A stretch of 64,000 nt of DNA from contig NC_018748.1 in the NCBI RefSeq assembly GCF_000263195.1, forward strand, positions 3,100,001-3,164,000, written 5' to 3'. Under the pieces are notes generated by a model. That model saw nothing but the letters and a program-made list of their open reading frames with translations, made no database searches and was not told the origin of the DNA. Below, one piece after another: positions 44,543 to 52,969 of this stretch (its first letter is position 1; each line of letters opens with the position of its first letter). The position numbers were made by a program, and so were the translations under genes. The DNA is from Emticicia oligotrophica DSM 17448 (GTDB lineage: Bacteria; Bacteroidota; Bacteroidia; Cytophagales; Spirosomataceae).

Positions 44543-45994
44543 TTAAGATTGATACTTTATCAATTGGACTAAATTTTCTTCGTTTCTGATAAGTCGTAAG
44601 TTTATGTGTGTAAGGTAAGAATTTAATAATTCAAATAATGATTCAGTACCTAAAATACATTGCTCAAAATACCATGTGAGTGACTCTCCAGCAACTTCTT
44701 CACAAATATCAAAATAATCTTGCATCGAATAACCACGTAGCGGGGTTCCATTTTCGGAAGCTCCAAAACGTTGCCACAGGATTCTCATGACATCATCTAT
44801 CGAGCGACTACCCCCAGAGGTTCGTTGAAGATGTAAATCTAATATTTGTGCAGCAATAGCTCCTTTATGATAAACCGATACTTTTCGGTCAGGAATGCTT
44901 TGCGTGTAGCCATCGAGCCATAAATCCCATGAAGATTCAATCAAAGATTGCGACGCACGGTCAGAATGGTCGAAATGACGTTTGTAATAAGTTTCTAATT
45001 CTTTCAAATATTGTTTTTCGTCAAATACTCCCGAGCGATAAAGCATTAAATCGCCGTAATAGGTGGTTACACCTTCGGCCACAAAACAAGTTGGAAAATA
45101 GTTTTCTTTCGTATAATCGTAGGGGAGAAGCTCTACTGGTCGAAGTTTACAGATATTCCAAGTATGGAAAAGCTCATGTGAAGCCAAACCTAGTAAATCT
45201 ATGTAAAGCTCGTCGCTCAGTGAACCATTAAAGTCTTGACCGTCAGGGCCTAAAACTTGCATCGTTGAGCTTCGATGTTCAACACCATGATAGTAGGCAA
45301 TTGGTAAAATCCAAGTAATAAAATGATATTCTTTTTCAGGAAATACACCGAAAAGCTTGATTTGTTCTTCAGTAAATTTCTTGAAATCAGTACTAATTTT
45401 CCCTAAATATGCTCTTGATAAATTACCTTCAAACCAAAGATTAAATTTTACTGCATCAACTTCGTAAGTCGCATGTTTCAAATTGGCACTCACAATAAAT
45501 GGCGAGTCTGCTAAATGATAAAAATCGTTAAAATTAATTTCAGCATTTCCCTTAGTTATTTTTTGAATATTATTGAGGCCCGCAATTACTTGGTTTTCAA
45601 GCAGGAAAAGCTCTAATTTACAAGGCTCATTGATAAAACCTTCAGCATAAACGCAAATATTAACTGGATTAACATACAAAATATTTTCATCAACATAGCT
45701 ACTTCCCGCATTAACAAGATTTGCATAGTAATTATATTTGGCTGTTATCTCTTTTGCTCCGTTTGTTTGCACTTTCCAGCGGTCTTTACTTATTTTTTGT
45801 GCAGGTAATAACTTGCCTTCAGCATCAAAAACTTCAAATTTTTGAATGTTTTTAGCAAAATTTTGTAGTTCATATCTACCAGGCCGCCAAGCTGGAAGTT
45901 GTAGTTCAAGTGTCTCATTTTCAACGTTTTGTACTTGAAACTCAACATCAATAAAGTGCGACGATTTATTTTTTGAATATATTTTGTAGTTCAT
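44543..45994 (-). CDS. M61 family metallopeptidase lacking the usual C-terminal PDZ domain
   Basis: A 483-residue protein with the M61 N-terminal beta domain (about 1-160), then the catalytic domain with HELFH (zinc ligands H273 and H277) and the distant Glu in FVAEGVTTYYGD. M61 glycyl aminopeptidases are usually near 600 residues with a C-terminal PDZ domain; this one ends shortly after the catalytic domain, with only 9 bases to the next gene. No signal peptide is seen. It may be a natural short form or a truncated gene. Probable aminopeptidase. Confidence 0.88.
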   Translation of the reverse strand: MNYKIYSKNKSSHFIDVEFQVQNVENETLELQLPAWRPGRYELQNFAKNIQKFEVFDAEGKLLPAQKISKDRWKVQTNGAKEITAKYNYYANLVNAGSSYVDENILYVNPVNICVYAEGFINEPCKLELFLLENQVIAGLNNIQKITKGNAEINFNDFYHLADSPFIVSANLKHATYEVDAVKFNLWFEGNLSRAYLGKISTDFKKFTEEQIKLFGVFPEKEYHFITWILPIAYYHGVEHRSSTMQVLGPDGQDFNGSLSDELYIDLLGLASHELFHTWNICKLRPVELLPYDYTKENYFPTCFVAEGVTTYYGDLMLYRSGVFDEKQYLKELETYYKRHFDHSDRASQSLIESSWDLWLDGYTQSIPDRKVSVYHKGAIAAQILDLHLQRTSGGSRSIDDVMRILWQRFGASENGTPLRGYSMQDYFDICEEVAGESLTWYFEQCILGTESLFELLNSYLTHINLRLIRNEENLVQLIKYQS

Positions 45995-46016
45995 ATAAGA
46001 AATTTTCTGTAAGGAT

Positions 46017-46047
46017 TTTGTCTTTTTAAAAACATTTTGTACTTTTG
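46017..46047 (+). promoter_or_regulatory. Promoter of rpmH
   Basis: TTTG at 46017-46020, a 19-base spacer and TACTTTTG (46040-46047). A perfect consensus match and spacing. The TSS should lie shortly after, about 40 bases before the rpmH ATG at 46092. Confidence 0.8.
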
Positions 46048-46091
46048 CACTCCCGAATTAAGAATTCCAAGAACAAAAATAACAAAATATA

Positions 46092-46247
46092 ATGAAACGT
46101 ACATTCCAACCATCAAATAGAAAGCGTCGTAATAAGCACGGATTCCGTGAGCGTATGGAAACGGCGAATGGAAGACGAGTATTGGCAGCACGTCGTGCAA
46201 GAGGCAGAAAAAGATTGACTGTTTCTGACGAGAAAAAGCATAAATAA
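46092..46247 (+). CDS. rpmH: Large ribosomal subunit protein bL34
   Basis: A 51-residue very basic protein starting [20 protein letters not shown], the bL34 signature, and ending near SDEKKHK. Too short for most gene callers. It lies upstream of rnpA in the conserved rpmH-rnpA order. The promoter at 46017-46047 is a perfect consensus. Confidence 0.97.
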   Translation: MKRTFQPSNRKRRNKHGFRERMETANGRRVLAARRARGRKRLTVSDEKKHK

Positions 46248-46306
46248 TACAACCGTCAGTAGGTAATCTTTTATCAGTACAGAGCTATTTGATGTAAAAG
46301 ATATTG

Positions 46307-46331
46307 AAAGCCGCCTTTTGGTGGCTTTTTT
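46307..46331 (+). terminator. Intrinsic terminator/attenuator between rpmH and rnpA
   Basis: AAAGCCGCC, TTTT loop, GGTGGCTTT followed by T residues. It lies 59 bases past rpmH and 46 before rnpA, so it would reduce rnpA relative to rpmH. Confidence 0.7.
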
Positions 46332-46377
46332 GTTTTATCGAAATGATATTTTTGCAAACGAAAAAGTTTGCCATTCA

Positions 46378-46743
46378 ATGAAGCATACATTTAAGAAAAA
46401 CGAACGACTTTGTAGTTTAAAAGTCATAGATACGCTTTTTGACAGAAAGAATTCTGCCAATGAGGGCGTTTTTTCTTATCCGATGCGAGTGGTTTTTCAA
46501 CCCAAAGAATCTACCGATACAGACTCAACTACGCAAGTATTATTTTCGGTACCGAAACGGCAGTTCAAACACGCCGTTGATCGAAATCTTATTCGAAGAA
46601 GAATGCGGGAAGCGTATCGTTTGAATAAGTCGATGTTAAATGCTCATTTCAATATTGCTTTTATTTACATTGGAAAAACAATAGAAGAATATAAAGCCAT
46701 TGAAAAAGGAATGAAAAGTGCACTCAAGAAAATAAATGCTTAG
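46378..46743 (+). CDS. rnpA: RNase P protein component
   Basis: The ATG at 46378 (MKHTFKKNERL) is preferred over an upstream TTG; the longer frame crosses the terminator and a possible -7 box. The 121-residue protein has the family segment VLFSVPKRQFKHAVDRNLIRRRMREAYR, with the RNR-type motif in the RNLIRRRMREAYR helix. It binds the RNase P RNA and processes tRNA 5' ends. Stop codon overlaps the LytTR gene stop by 4 bases (TTAG). Confidence 0.94.
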   Translation: MKHTFKKNERLCSLKVIDTLFDRKNSANEGVFSYPMRVVFQPKESTDTDSTTQVLFSVPKRQFKHAVDRNLIRRRMREAYRLNKSMLNAHFNIAFIYIGKTIEEYKAIEKGMKSALKKINA

Positions 46744-47435
46744 AGTCCGAGGCGTTGCCTAATTTCTGGGATTTTCTCCTCGTAAGATGCTCCAATTGAT
46801 ATTTCATTACCCGCCACCCAAACCGACTGGCGGGTAATTTTTTGCACTTTATTATAGGCGATAATAAACGAACGATGAATTCTAACAAATTGATTACTAG
46901 GTAATTGATTGATACAATCACTAATATTTTGTCTGCAAAGTAGTTTTCGATTCGCCAACACATACGCCATATAATTTCCTTCTGCTTCTATATATAGTAT
47001 ATCGTCAAATAAAACTTTTTCTTCCTCGTATCCTGTTTTTATAAAGATAAAGTCCTGTTCAGTGGCTCCGTTTTTAAGTGTTTTTATTTCTAAAGCTTTA
47101 TTACAAGCTTTGGTAAATCTTACAAGCGAAAAGGGTTTTAAAAGGTAATCAACAGCATCTAGCTCAAAACCATTAACGGCATATTCCGAATAGGCGGTTG
47201 TAAAAATAATCATTGGTGATTTTTGCAAAATCCCAACAAATTCAAGACCTGAAATGTCAGGCATTTTTATATCTAAAAATATCAAGTCTATTTTATTTTG
47301 TTGCAAATAAGGAATTGCCTCAAAAGCGTCAGTAAACGTAGCTTTTAACTCCAAAAAAGGTACTTTTTGAGCATGAATTTCGATTACTTCTAAGGCTCTT
47401 GGTTCGTCGTCTATCGCAATTGCAGAGATATTCAT
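46740..47435 (-). CDS. LytTR family response regulator
   Basis: A 231-residue response regulator: receiver domain (1-120) with acidic D9 and D10, phosphoacceptor D55 in FLDIKMPD, and the C-terminal LytTR DNA-binding domain with the ILYIEAEGNYMAYVL core and QFVRIHRSFIIAYNKV. It works with the upstream sensor kinase gene, 24 bases away, forming a classic LytS/LytR-like pair. Target genes not evident. Confidence 0.93.
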   Translation of the reverse strand: MNISAIAIDDEPRALEVIEIHAQKVPFLELKATFTDAFEAIPYLQQNKIDLIFLDIKMPDISGLEFVGILQKSPMIIFTTAYSEYAVNGFELDAVDYLLKPFSLVRFTKACNKALEIKTLKNGATEQDFIFIKTGYEEEKVLFDDILYIEAEGNYMAYVLANRKLLCRQNISDCINQLPSNQFVRIHRSFIIAYNKVQKITRQSVWVAGNEISIGASYEEKIPEIRQRLGL

Positions 47436-47459
47436 ATTTGGTTAATCAAGGGCTTGCCC

Positions 47460-49016
47460 TTAGTAAATTCCTAAAATTAAAGATACAAAATAATCATTAT
47501 CTGATACTTGAATATCAAGTGTATGCCGATTGGGATAAATCAATTCAAGACGTTTTTTTACATTTTCAAGACCAATACCATGATTTTTCTGCTCTGTATC
47601 TTGTTCATTTTTAGGATGAGTTGAATTATGAACTTTAAAATAAAGTCTTTGTGTATCCTGCGTTAGCGTAATATATATCCAAGATGGCTTTCTAAAACTA
47701 ATTCCATGTTTGAATGCATTTTCAATGAATGGGTTTAGCAACATTGGTGCAATGAAAATATCTTTTTCGGGTTGCTGAATATTTACTTTTATCTCGATGT
47801 TATGATTTTCATCAATTCTCATTCGTTGGATTGCAATATAATTTTCCAAATATTCTACTTCTTTGCTTAGTGGGATTCTTTCTTGATGGTTTTCATTCAG
47901 CATAAAACGCATCATATCTCCTAGTTTTTGAATACCATCGCTGGTGCGTTCTGCTTGTTCTTTCAGAGAAATAGAATAAAGAGTATTTAAAGCATTGAAT
48001 AAAAAATGAGGGTTTATTTGTGAGCGAAGATTATTTAATTCGGCAGTAGTTTGCGAAATCTTTACTTCAAAATTTTGTTTTTCATTGAAAAAAGCCCAAC
48101 GAAGTCCAGCGGAAGATAATCCAATTATGTTTGGAATTGCATACAACGTTAAGAAAGAATCATAATCACGAACTATAATCATCCAAATGGCCATTAGTAC
48201 AATGCCGAGTAGAATATAGGCACAAAACCCAAAGAAAGCATATAATGTATTATCTAGTTTGTTGTAGTCGAGTTTGGCATAATATGGAATGATTAACTTA
48301 AAAAATAAGTAATGAAAACCAATACTCAACATGATGATGAGTATCGACTGGAAAGTTCCACGGCCATTGATAACCAAATTGGCAATACTTCCTTGAAGCA
48401 TCCAAAAAATAATTAACGCAAGACTGATACTGAGAATAAAATACCCAAAAAACTGATGTTTAGGTTGTTTAAACTGATTGTATAGTTTTTGGTTATGATA
48501 AAAAACTTGTGCTACTGCTTCATACAGCAAAATAACAATGATACCCGCATAAGTATTTGTAATTAAGTGAAGTTTTCGGAATAATGAAAAAACTTTAAAT
48601 CCAACAATTTCATGGAAAATATCATATCTAAAATCCCAGTAACGCTTCATGTAGCTATAAACAAAAACACTCGCAAAAACCAAAATGGCCGAGGCTACCA
48701 AAGAAGTATAAAAGATGTATTTTTGTTTTAATTCTTTATTTCTCCAACGAGGGAAAGCTTCATAATGAAATAGATACCAAGCTAAGAAGAATAAAATAGC
48801 AGCGGCGGTGGTTGGAAAAATTGTGTTAAGGACGTGGTCATAAGATGCTAAATTTCTCCATATTATGAATGGTTGCACGCCTAGGTCTTCTACTCTTGTA
48901 ACATCAGAATCGAAATCAGCGGCAATGTAAAATAAACGCCGAGTGATGTAAACAACAAAAGCGAAAAGGATTACTCCAAATTCAATTTGCCTAAATTTTT
49001 TTAAAGATTCGTACAT
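47460..49016 (-). CDS. Sensor histidine kinase of the LytS type (7-8 TM, His_kinase family)
   Basis: A 518-residue membrane kinase. The first ~320 residues contain about eight hydrophobic spans. The cytoplasmic part has SQINPHFLFNALNTLYSIS, which holds the phosphorylated histidine in the HisKA-like PF06580 box, and a C-terminal ATPase domain with the N box (NPFIENAFKHGI) and G box (NHGIGLENVKKRLEL). No periplasmic sensor domain of note is seen, so the ligand is likely within the membrane. It pairs with the LytTR regulator. A possible -7 box TAGTTTTG lies at 49037-49044. Confidence 0.93.
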   Translation of the reverse strand: MYESLKKFRQIEFGVILFAFVVYITRRLFYIAADFDSDVTRVEDLGVQPFIIWRNLASYDHVLNTIFPTTAAAILFFLAWYLFHYEAFPRWRNKELKQKYIFYTSLVASAILVFASVFVYSYMKRYWDFRYDIFHEIVGFKVFSLFRKLHLITNTYAGIIVILLYEAVAQVFYHNQKLYNQFKQPKHQFFGYFILSISLALIIFWMLQGSIANLVINGRGTFQSILIIMLSIGFHYLFFKLIIPYYAKLDYNKLDNTLYAFFGFCAYILLGIVLMAIWMIIVRDYDSFLTLYAIPNIIGLSSAGLRWAFFNEKQNFEVKISQTTAELNNLRSQINPHFLFNALNTLYSISLKEQAERTSDGIQKLGDMMRFMLNENHQERIPLSKEVEYLENYIAIQRMRIDENHNIEIKVNIQQPEKDIFIAPMLLNPFIENAFKHGISFRKPSWIYITLTQDTQRLYFKVHNSTHPKNEQDTEQKNHGIGLENVKKRLELIYPNRHTLDIQVSDNDYFVSLILGIY

Positions 49017-49134
49017 AGCTTTTTCGTAATTTTCAACAAAACTATGCTCAAAATTTACGCAAAATATATAAATGTTATAGAAATACTCGAAAATGTGATG
49101 AATTTTTGCATTGCTTTGTTATTCCTTAGCAAGA

Positions 49135-49527
49135 TTAAAATCCAATTTTTCTTCTTTCGGGTTCTTCTGTAATTATTTTTAAGACATTTCCTGCAAAACG
49201 ACTTTCATATTTTTCCTTCCAATACGCCGCTACGACTTGCCATTTTTCTAATTCGGCTTTCAATTTATCGTTTTCGAGCTGAAGTTTTTCCGAAGAATTT
49301 AGTTCTTGACTTTCAACTTTCAAAACAGGAACATCTTCTTTCAATAATTCAATAATATTCACGCCCAATATCTTCGCTATTTCATTGGCTCTTGAAATAG
49401 TCAAGTCGGTTTTATTACGTTCGATATCTCCATAAGCGGTGGTTGAAATACCAAGCATATCGGCCATATTTTCTTGTGAATAGCCTTTCTGAAATCTAAT
49501 TTGTCTGATTCTATCACCTGTATTCAT
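49135..49527 (-). CDS. XRE family transcriptional regulator with coiled-coil tail
   Basis: A 130-residue protein. The N-terminal helix-turn-helix (about 5-60: IRFQKGYSQENMADMLGIS and TAYGDIERNKTDL) is a typical HTH_3 fold. Residues about 73-105 form a charged coiled coil (SSEKLQLENDKLKAELEKW), likely for dimerisation. Target unknown. It lies divergently upstream of clpP, with a 248-base gap. Confidence 0.9.
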   Translation of the reverse strand: MNTGDRIRQIRFQKGYSQENMADMLGISTTAYGDIERNKTDLTISRANEIAKILGVNIIELLKEDVPVLKVESQELNSSEKLQLENDKLKAELEKWQVVAAYWKEKYESRFAGNVLKIITEEPERRKIGF

Positions 49528-49775
49528 GTATCGTAATTATCTATATATGAGTGCCTTACAAAGTATTTTGAAATTGTAAAAGAAAATTATTTTGGTAAAT
49601 GTTGCTTTTACCGAGAAAATATCTGAAATTCTGACTACAAATTTCTAAAAGAATTAACATCTTTGTATCGAACAATTCGGCAACTTATAAAGTTCTGAAT
49701 TGAACTTTGGCAAGAAACGAATCGTTTTATTGATACAATTACTAATAATAGATAACAAGTAAAAATAGCAAAAAT

Positions 49776-50450
49776 ATGAATTTTGGAGAAGAATTTCGTA
49801 AGTATGCCGTACATCACATGGGCATGAGTGGTCTAGGAATTGACGATTACATTAAGCACAACGTTCAGAATATGACTCCTAATATCATCGAAGAGCGTCC
49901 GATGCGTTTTGCTGCCATCGACGTTTTCTCTCGTTTGATTATGGACCGCATCATCTTTTTAGGAACGGGTGTAGATGATTACGTGGCAAACGTGGTTGTG
50001 GCTCAATTATTATTTTTAGAGTCGGTTGATGCGAAAAAAGATGTTTTAATGTATATTAATAGCCCTGGTGGTTCGGTTTATGCGGGTTTGGGTATGTATG
50101 ATACCATGCAATATGTTCGTCCAGATGTTGCTACTATTTGTACTTCATTAGCTGCGTCAATGGGGGCTGTATTATTGGCTGGTGGTGCTGCTGGAAAACG
50201 TTCGGCTTTACCACACGCACGTGTAATGATTCACCAACCAAGTGGTGGAGCACAGGGTCAATCACGTGATATGGAGATTACGGTGAAAGAAATTATCAAA
50301 CTACGTCGTGAATTGTACGAAATTTTAGCAAATCATACAGGAAAAACTCTTGAGCAAATCGAGCAAGACTCTGACCGTGATTATTGGATGAAAGCAGAAG
50401 AAGCCAAAACTTATGGTTTAATTGATGAAGTATTGTACCGCGAAAAATAA
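49776..50450 (+). CDS. clpP: ATP-dependent Clp protease proteolytic subunit
   Basis: A 224-residue serine protease subunit. The catalytic serine S128 in [14 protein letters not shown], histidine H153 in VMIHQPSGG and the Asp in the DSDRDYWM segment are intact. The N-terminal ~40 residues ([19 protein letters not shown]...) form the leader before the IDVFSRL segment, and may be processed. It degrades unfolded or tagged proteins with ClpX or ClpA-type partners, not encoded in this window. Confidence 0.96.
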   Translation: MNFGEEFRKYAVHHMGMSGLGIDDYIKHNVQNMTPNIIEERPMRFAAIDVFSRLIMDRIIFLGTGVDDYVANVVVAQLLFLESVDAKKDVLMYINSPGGSVYAGLGMYDTMQYVRPDVATICTSLAASMGAVLLAGGAAGKRSALPHARVMIHQPSGGAQGQSRDMEITVKEIIKLRRELYEILANHTGKTLEQIEQDSDRDYWMKAEEAKTYGLIDEVLYREK

Positions 50451-50457
50451 TAGGTAA

Positions 50458-50476
50458 CACAATTCTCTGAATTGTG
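50458..50476. repeat. Short palindromic repeat, CACAAT type (copy 2)
   Basis: CACAATTC, TCT, GAATTGTG: a perfect 8-base stem with 3-base loop, 8 bases after the clpP stop. It matches the copy at 20531-20549 except for one base. It may act as an RNA stem after clpP. Confidence 0.65.
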
Positions 50477-50571
50477 CATATCGGCCACAATTTGTTATCG
50501 TTGATAATAAATTGTGGCACTTTTATTTTTTAGAATTACTTACCTTTTGGAAGGATTTGAACAAAATAAAA

Positions 50572-50602
50572 TTTCGTCCCACGACTTTTAGCCCTAACTT
50601 TG
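50572..50602 (+). promoter_or_regulatory. Putative promoter of rpe
   Basis: TAACTTTG at 50595-50602 is a perfect -7 box. The upstream element TTTC at 50572-50575 is one base off, with a 19-base spacer. The ATG at 50623 follows 20 bases later, so the frame's upstream TTG start cannot be used. Confidence 0.55.
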
Positions 50603-50622
50603 CAAAAAACATTCAAAATTTT

Positions 50623-51276
50623 ATGAGTTCTCTTTCAAACGAGGTAATTATTGCCCCTTCAGTTTTAGCCGCAGATTTTGCAAATCTTCAACGTGACTGT
50701 GAAATGCTTAATGCGTCGCAGGCAGATTGGTTTCATATTGATATAATGGATGGCGTTTTTGTGCCAAATATCTCTTTCGGAATGCCAGTTTTGGAGGCAA
50801 TTCAACGCCATGCAAAAAAGCCACTTGATGTTCACTTAATGATTGTTCAACCTGAAAGATATTTAGAAACTTTCAAGAAATTAGGAGCTGAAATCTTAAC
50901 GGTACATTATGAGGCTTGTCCACATTTACACCGCACAATTCAGCAAATAAAAGATTTAGGTTGTAAGGCTGGTGTTGCACTTAATCCACACACGCCTGTA
51001 AATGTTTTGGAAGATATCATTCATGATATTGATATGGTGCTTATTATGTCAGTGAACCCAGGCTTTGGTGGGCAGAAATTTATTGAACATACTTACGAAA
51101 AAGTAAGAAAAGTACGCAAAATGTCACCTTCAGTAATGATTGAAATTGATGGGGGCGTTAATTCAAAAAATGCCAAACTTTTGGTAGATGCAGGAGCAAA
51201 TGCTCTTGTAGCAGGAAGTTTTGTGTTTAGCTCTGAGAATCCGATTCAGACAATTGCAGACTTAAAAAATAACTAA
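50623..51276 (+). CDS. rpe: Ribulose-phosphate 3-epimerase
   Basis: I start at the ATG at 50623, giving 217 residues, the normal length; the frame's upstream TTG lies before the promoter. The TIM barrel has IIAPSVLAADFANL, the HIDIMDGVFVPNISFG metal-site motif (with His and Asp ligands), LDVHLMI, MSVNPGFGGQKFIE and EIDGGVN. It interconverts ribulose-5-phosphate and xylulose-5-phosphate in the pentose phosphate pathway. Only 3 bases separate it from the GT39 gene, so they are probably an operon. Confidence 0.95.
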   Translation: MSSLSNEVIIAPSVLAADFANLQRDCEMLNASQADWFHIDIMDGVFVPNISFGMPVLEAIQRHAKKPLDVHLMIVQPERYLETFKKLGAEILTVHYEACPHLHRTIQQIKDLGCKAGVALNPHTPVNVLEDIIHDIDMVLIMSVNPGFGGQKFIEHTYEKVRKVRKMSPSVMIEIDGGVNSKNAKLLVDAGANALVAGSFVFSSENPIQTIADLKNN

Positions 51277-51279
51277 TAA

Positions 51280-52899
51280 ATGCAAATACAGCAGCTTATT
51301 AGGCAAAATGCCATCTTAATACTCATTGGAATTCTTTTGATGGCATTTGCTTTAAGATTTTATAAAATTGGAGCTCACGGACTGGCAGGCGATGAGAAAT
51401 ATTCTCTCTTCGTGAGCCAGTTTGTTACTTATGAGGGTAATAACCAGCACGATTCAGTCCGAAAGCCTAATAACCCTTATTTCACACCAAAAGAATTTTG
51501 GTCAGAGAAATCATTGCCTGATTTTTTTGACTCAATTGCTCGTTTAGATACAGGAAACGGAGCTCTTTATACCTATTCTCTGCATTTCTGGACAAAATTA
51601 TTTGGTGTTTCAGATACGAGTTTAAGGTTTCCTTCGCTACTATTTAATCTCTTTACGATTATTTTATTGTTTATATTCGTAAAGCAACATTTCCACTCAA
51701 AAAACTTAGCACTTTTGGTGGCTTTCTTGGCTGCTATTTCTCCTTTTTACATCAATTATTCGCAAGTGGCACGTAATTATAGCATGAATATGTTTTTTGC
51801 GTTGTTGGCTACTCATTTGTTATTACAATTAATCAATGAAGAAGAGAGTGACCAGAAACCCAAGTGGAAGTATTTAGCTTATAGCCTTAGTGTCTTAGCT
51901 TGTGAGCTTTGTCATTTAGCAACTTTTCCTTTGTTTATTATTCATGCCATTTTTGTATTAATGTTTTTTCGTAAGAAAAGAGGATATATTGGTTTTATAT
52001 TGGCAGCTTTTATTTCAGTTGGAGGAGTGGCTTTATGGCTTAAATCAGATGGGGGTAGGTGGTTGATTGATTATGTTTCAAATAGTGTAAAAGTTTATAA
52101 TCAAATGGCTCTAGAAACACCAGATGATTATTTGAGTTTGGCAAATCCAAAGAATATTCTTAAACAACTTAGATATGTAATTTCAGCGATGTACCTTTCA
52201 ATTGATGGCTATCCAACAATTTCGGTTTTTCATAAGAAAACATTTATCGCTACGATATTAGCTTCGCTCTTCGTACTTGGTATTTATATTTGGGATTTAA
52301 GAAAAGCTAGTAATATTAATGCAATAAAGCTTCCTGTTTTCTTACTCATGCTTTCTTTTATTCCAATCTTTACACTGATTGTATTTGCCTTTCAAGATGG
52401 CAATACTTTTAGAATCATGCCAAGATATGTAGCCTATTCTTATAGTTTTTCTTTGGTATTATTGGCTTTACTAATACAAAACCTTTTTAAAAAGGCTAAT
52501 ATTATCAGATTTCCAATTCTCCTTATTTGGGCAATTCAGTTTTTAATGATTTTGAAATTAGTAAACAATGTTTGGAATGATAAAGCCCCTCGATATTTTA
52601 TGTCATTTCCTGAGCCTCGCAAAGAGAATCCTTACCAAACTTCAGCCAATTTAATTATTAAAAATTATGCTAAAGGCGATACAGTTTTGTACCCTTCGGT
52701 ATTTGTTGAAAAGAGGGGAGGGCTTGGAATGCCGAGTTATTCAGTGGTTGATGCACAGTTAACGAATTTTTATTTACCTAAAGATTCTGAAATAATTCAG
52801 AGGGTAAATCTTAATGAAGAGAACAAAATTTATATTCAAAAACCTGATGGTAGTCAGCAGTTAATATTTGATTTTGAAGGTACCAAATATAGATATTAA
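51280..52899 (+). CDS. Membrane glycosyltransferase, GT39/ArnT-like family
   Basis: A 539-residue protein with about a dozen predicted membrane spans and the conserved acidic motif in the first loop (GLAGDEKYS, residues about 34-42). It resembles dolichyl-phosphate-mannose or ArnT-type enzymes which transfer a sugar from a polyprenyl donor to a protein or lipid A at the periplasmic face. The donor and acceptor are not identifiable. It lies 3 bases after rpe. A strong terminator follows. Confidence 0.85.
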   Translation: MQIQQLIRQNAILILIGILLMAFALRFYKIGAHGLAGDEKYSLFVSQFVTYEGNNQHDSVRKPNNPYFTPKEFWSEKSLPDFFDSIARLDTGNGALYTYSLHFWTKLFGVSDTSLRFPSLLFNLFTIILLFIFVKQHFHSKNLALLVAFLAAISPFYINYSQVARNYSMNMFFALLATHLLLQLINEEESDQKPKWKYLAYSLSVLACELCHLATFPLFIIHAIFVLMFFRKKRGYIGFILAAFISVGGVALWLKSDGGRWLIDYVSNSVKVYNQMALETPDDYLSLANPKNILKQLRYVISAMYLSIDGYPTISVFHKKTFIATILASLFVLGIYIWDLRKASNINAIKLPVFLLMLSFIPIFTLIVFAFQDGNTFRIMPRYVAYSYSFSLVLLALLIQNLFKKANIIRFPILLIWAIQFLMILKLVNNVWNDKAPRYFMSFPEPRKENPYQTSANLIIKNYAKGDTVLYPSVFVEKRGGLGMPSYSVVDAQLTNFYLPKDSEIIQRVNLNEENKIYIQKPDGSQQLIFDFEGTKYRY

Positions 52900-52913
52900 G
52901 TGAGGTTAAGCAC

Positions 52914-52950
52914 AAAAAAGAGGTGTCGGAATTTCCGACACCTCTTTTTT
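52914..52950. terminator. Strong bidirectional terminator
   Basis: An 18-base perfect inverted repeat (52914-52931 with 52933-52950), A and T tracts on the sides, GC-rich core (GAGGTGTCGG). It serves the GT39 gene (+) and the large fibronectin gene (-). Confidence 0.9.
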
Positions 52951-52969
52951 ATTTACCCAATATTTATAA

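Noticed and set aside
45991-46200. 69-residue minus-strand frame over rpmH
   Set aside because: It is antisense to bL34, which is clearly coding.
46318-46377. 20-residue extension of RNase P protein
   Set aside because: It begins within the terminator hairpin with a TTG.
50512-50622. 37-residue extension of ribulose-phosphate epimerase
   Set aside because: It begins with TTG before the promoter; the normal family length starts at 50623.
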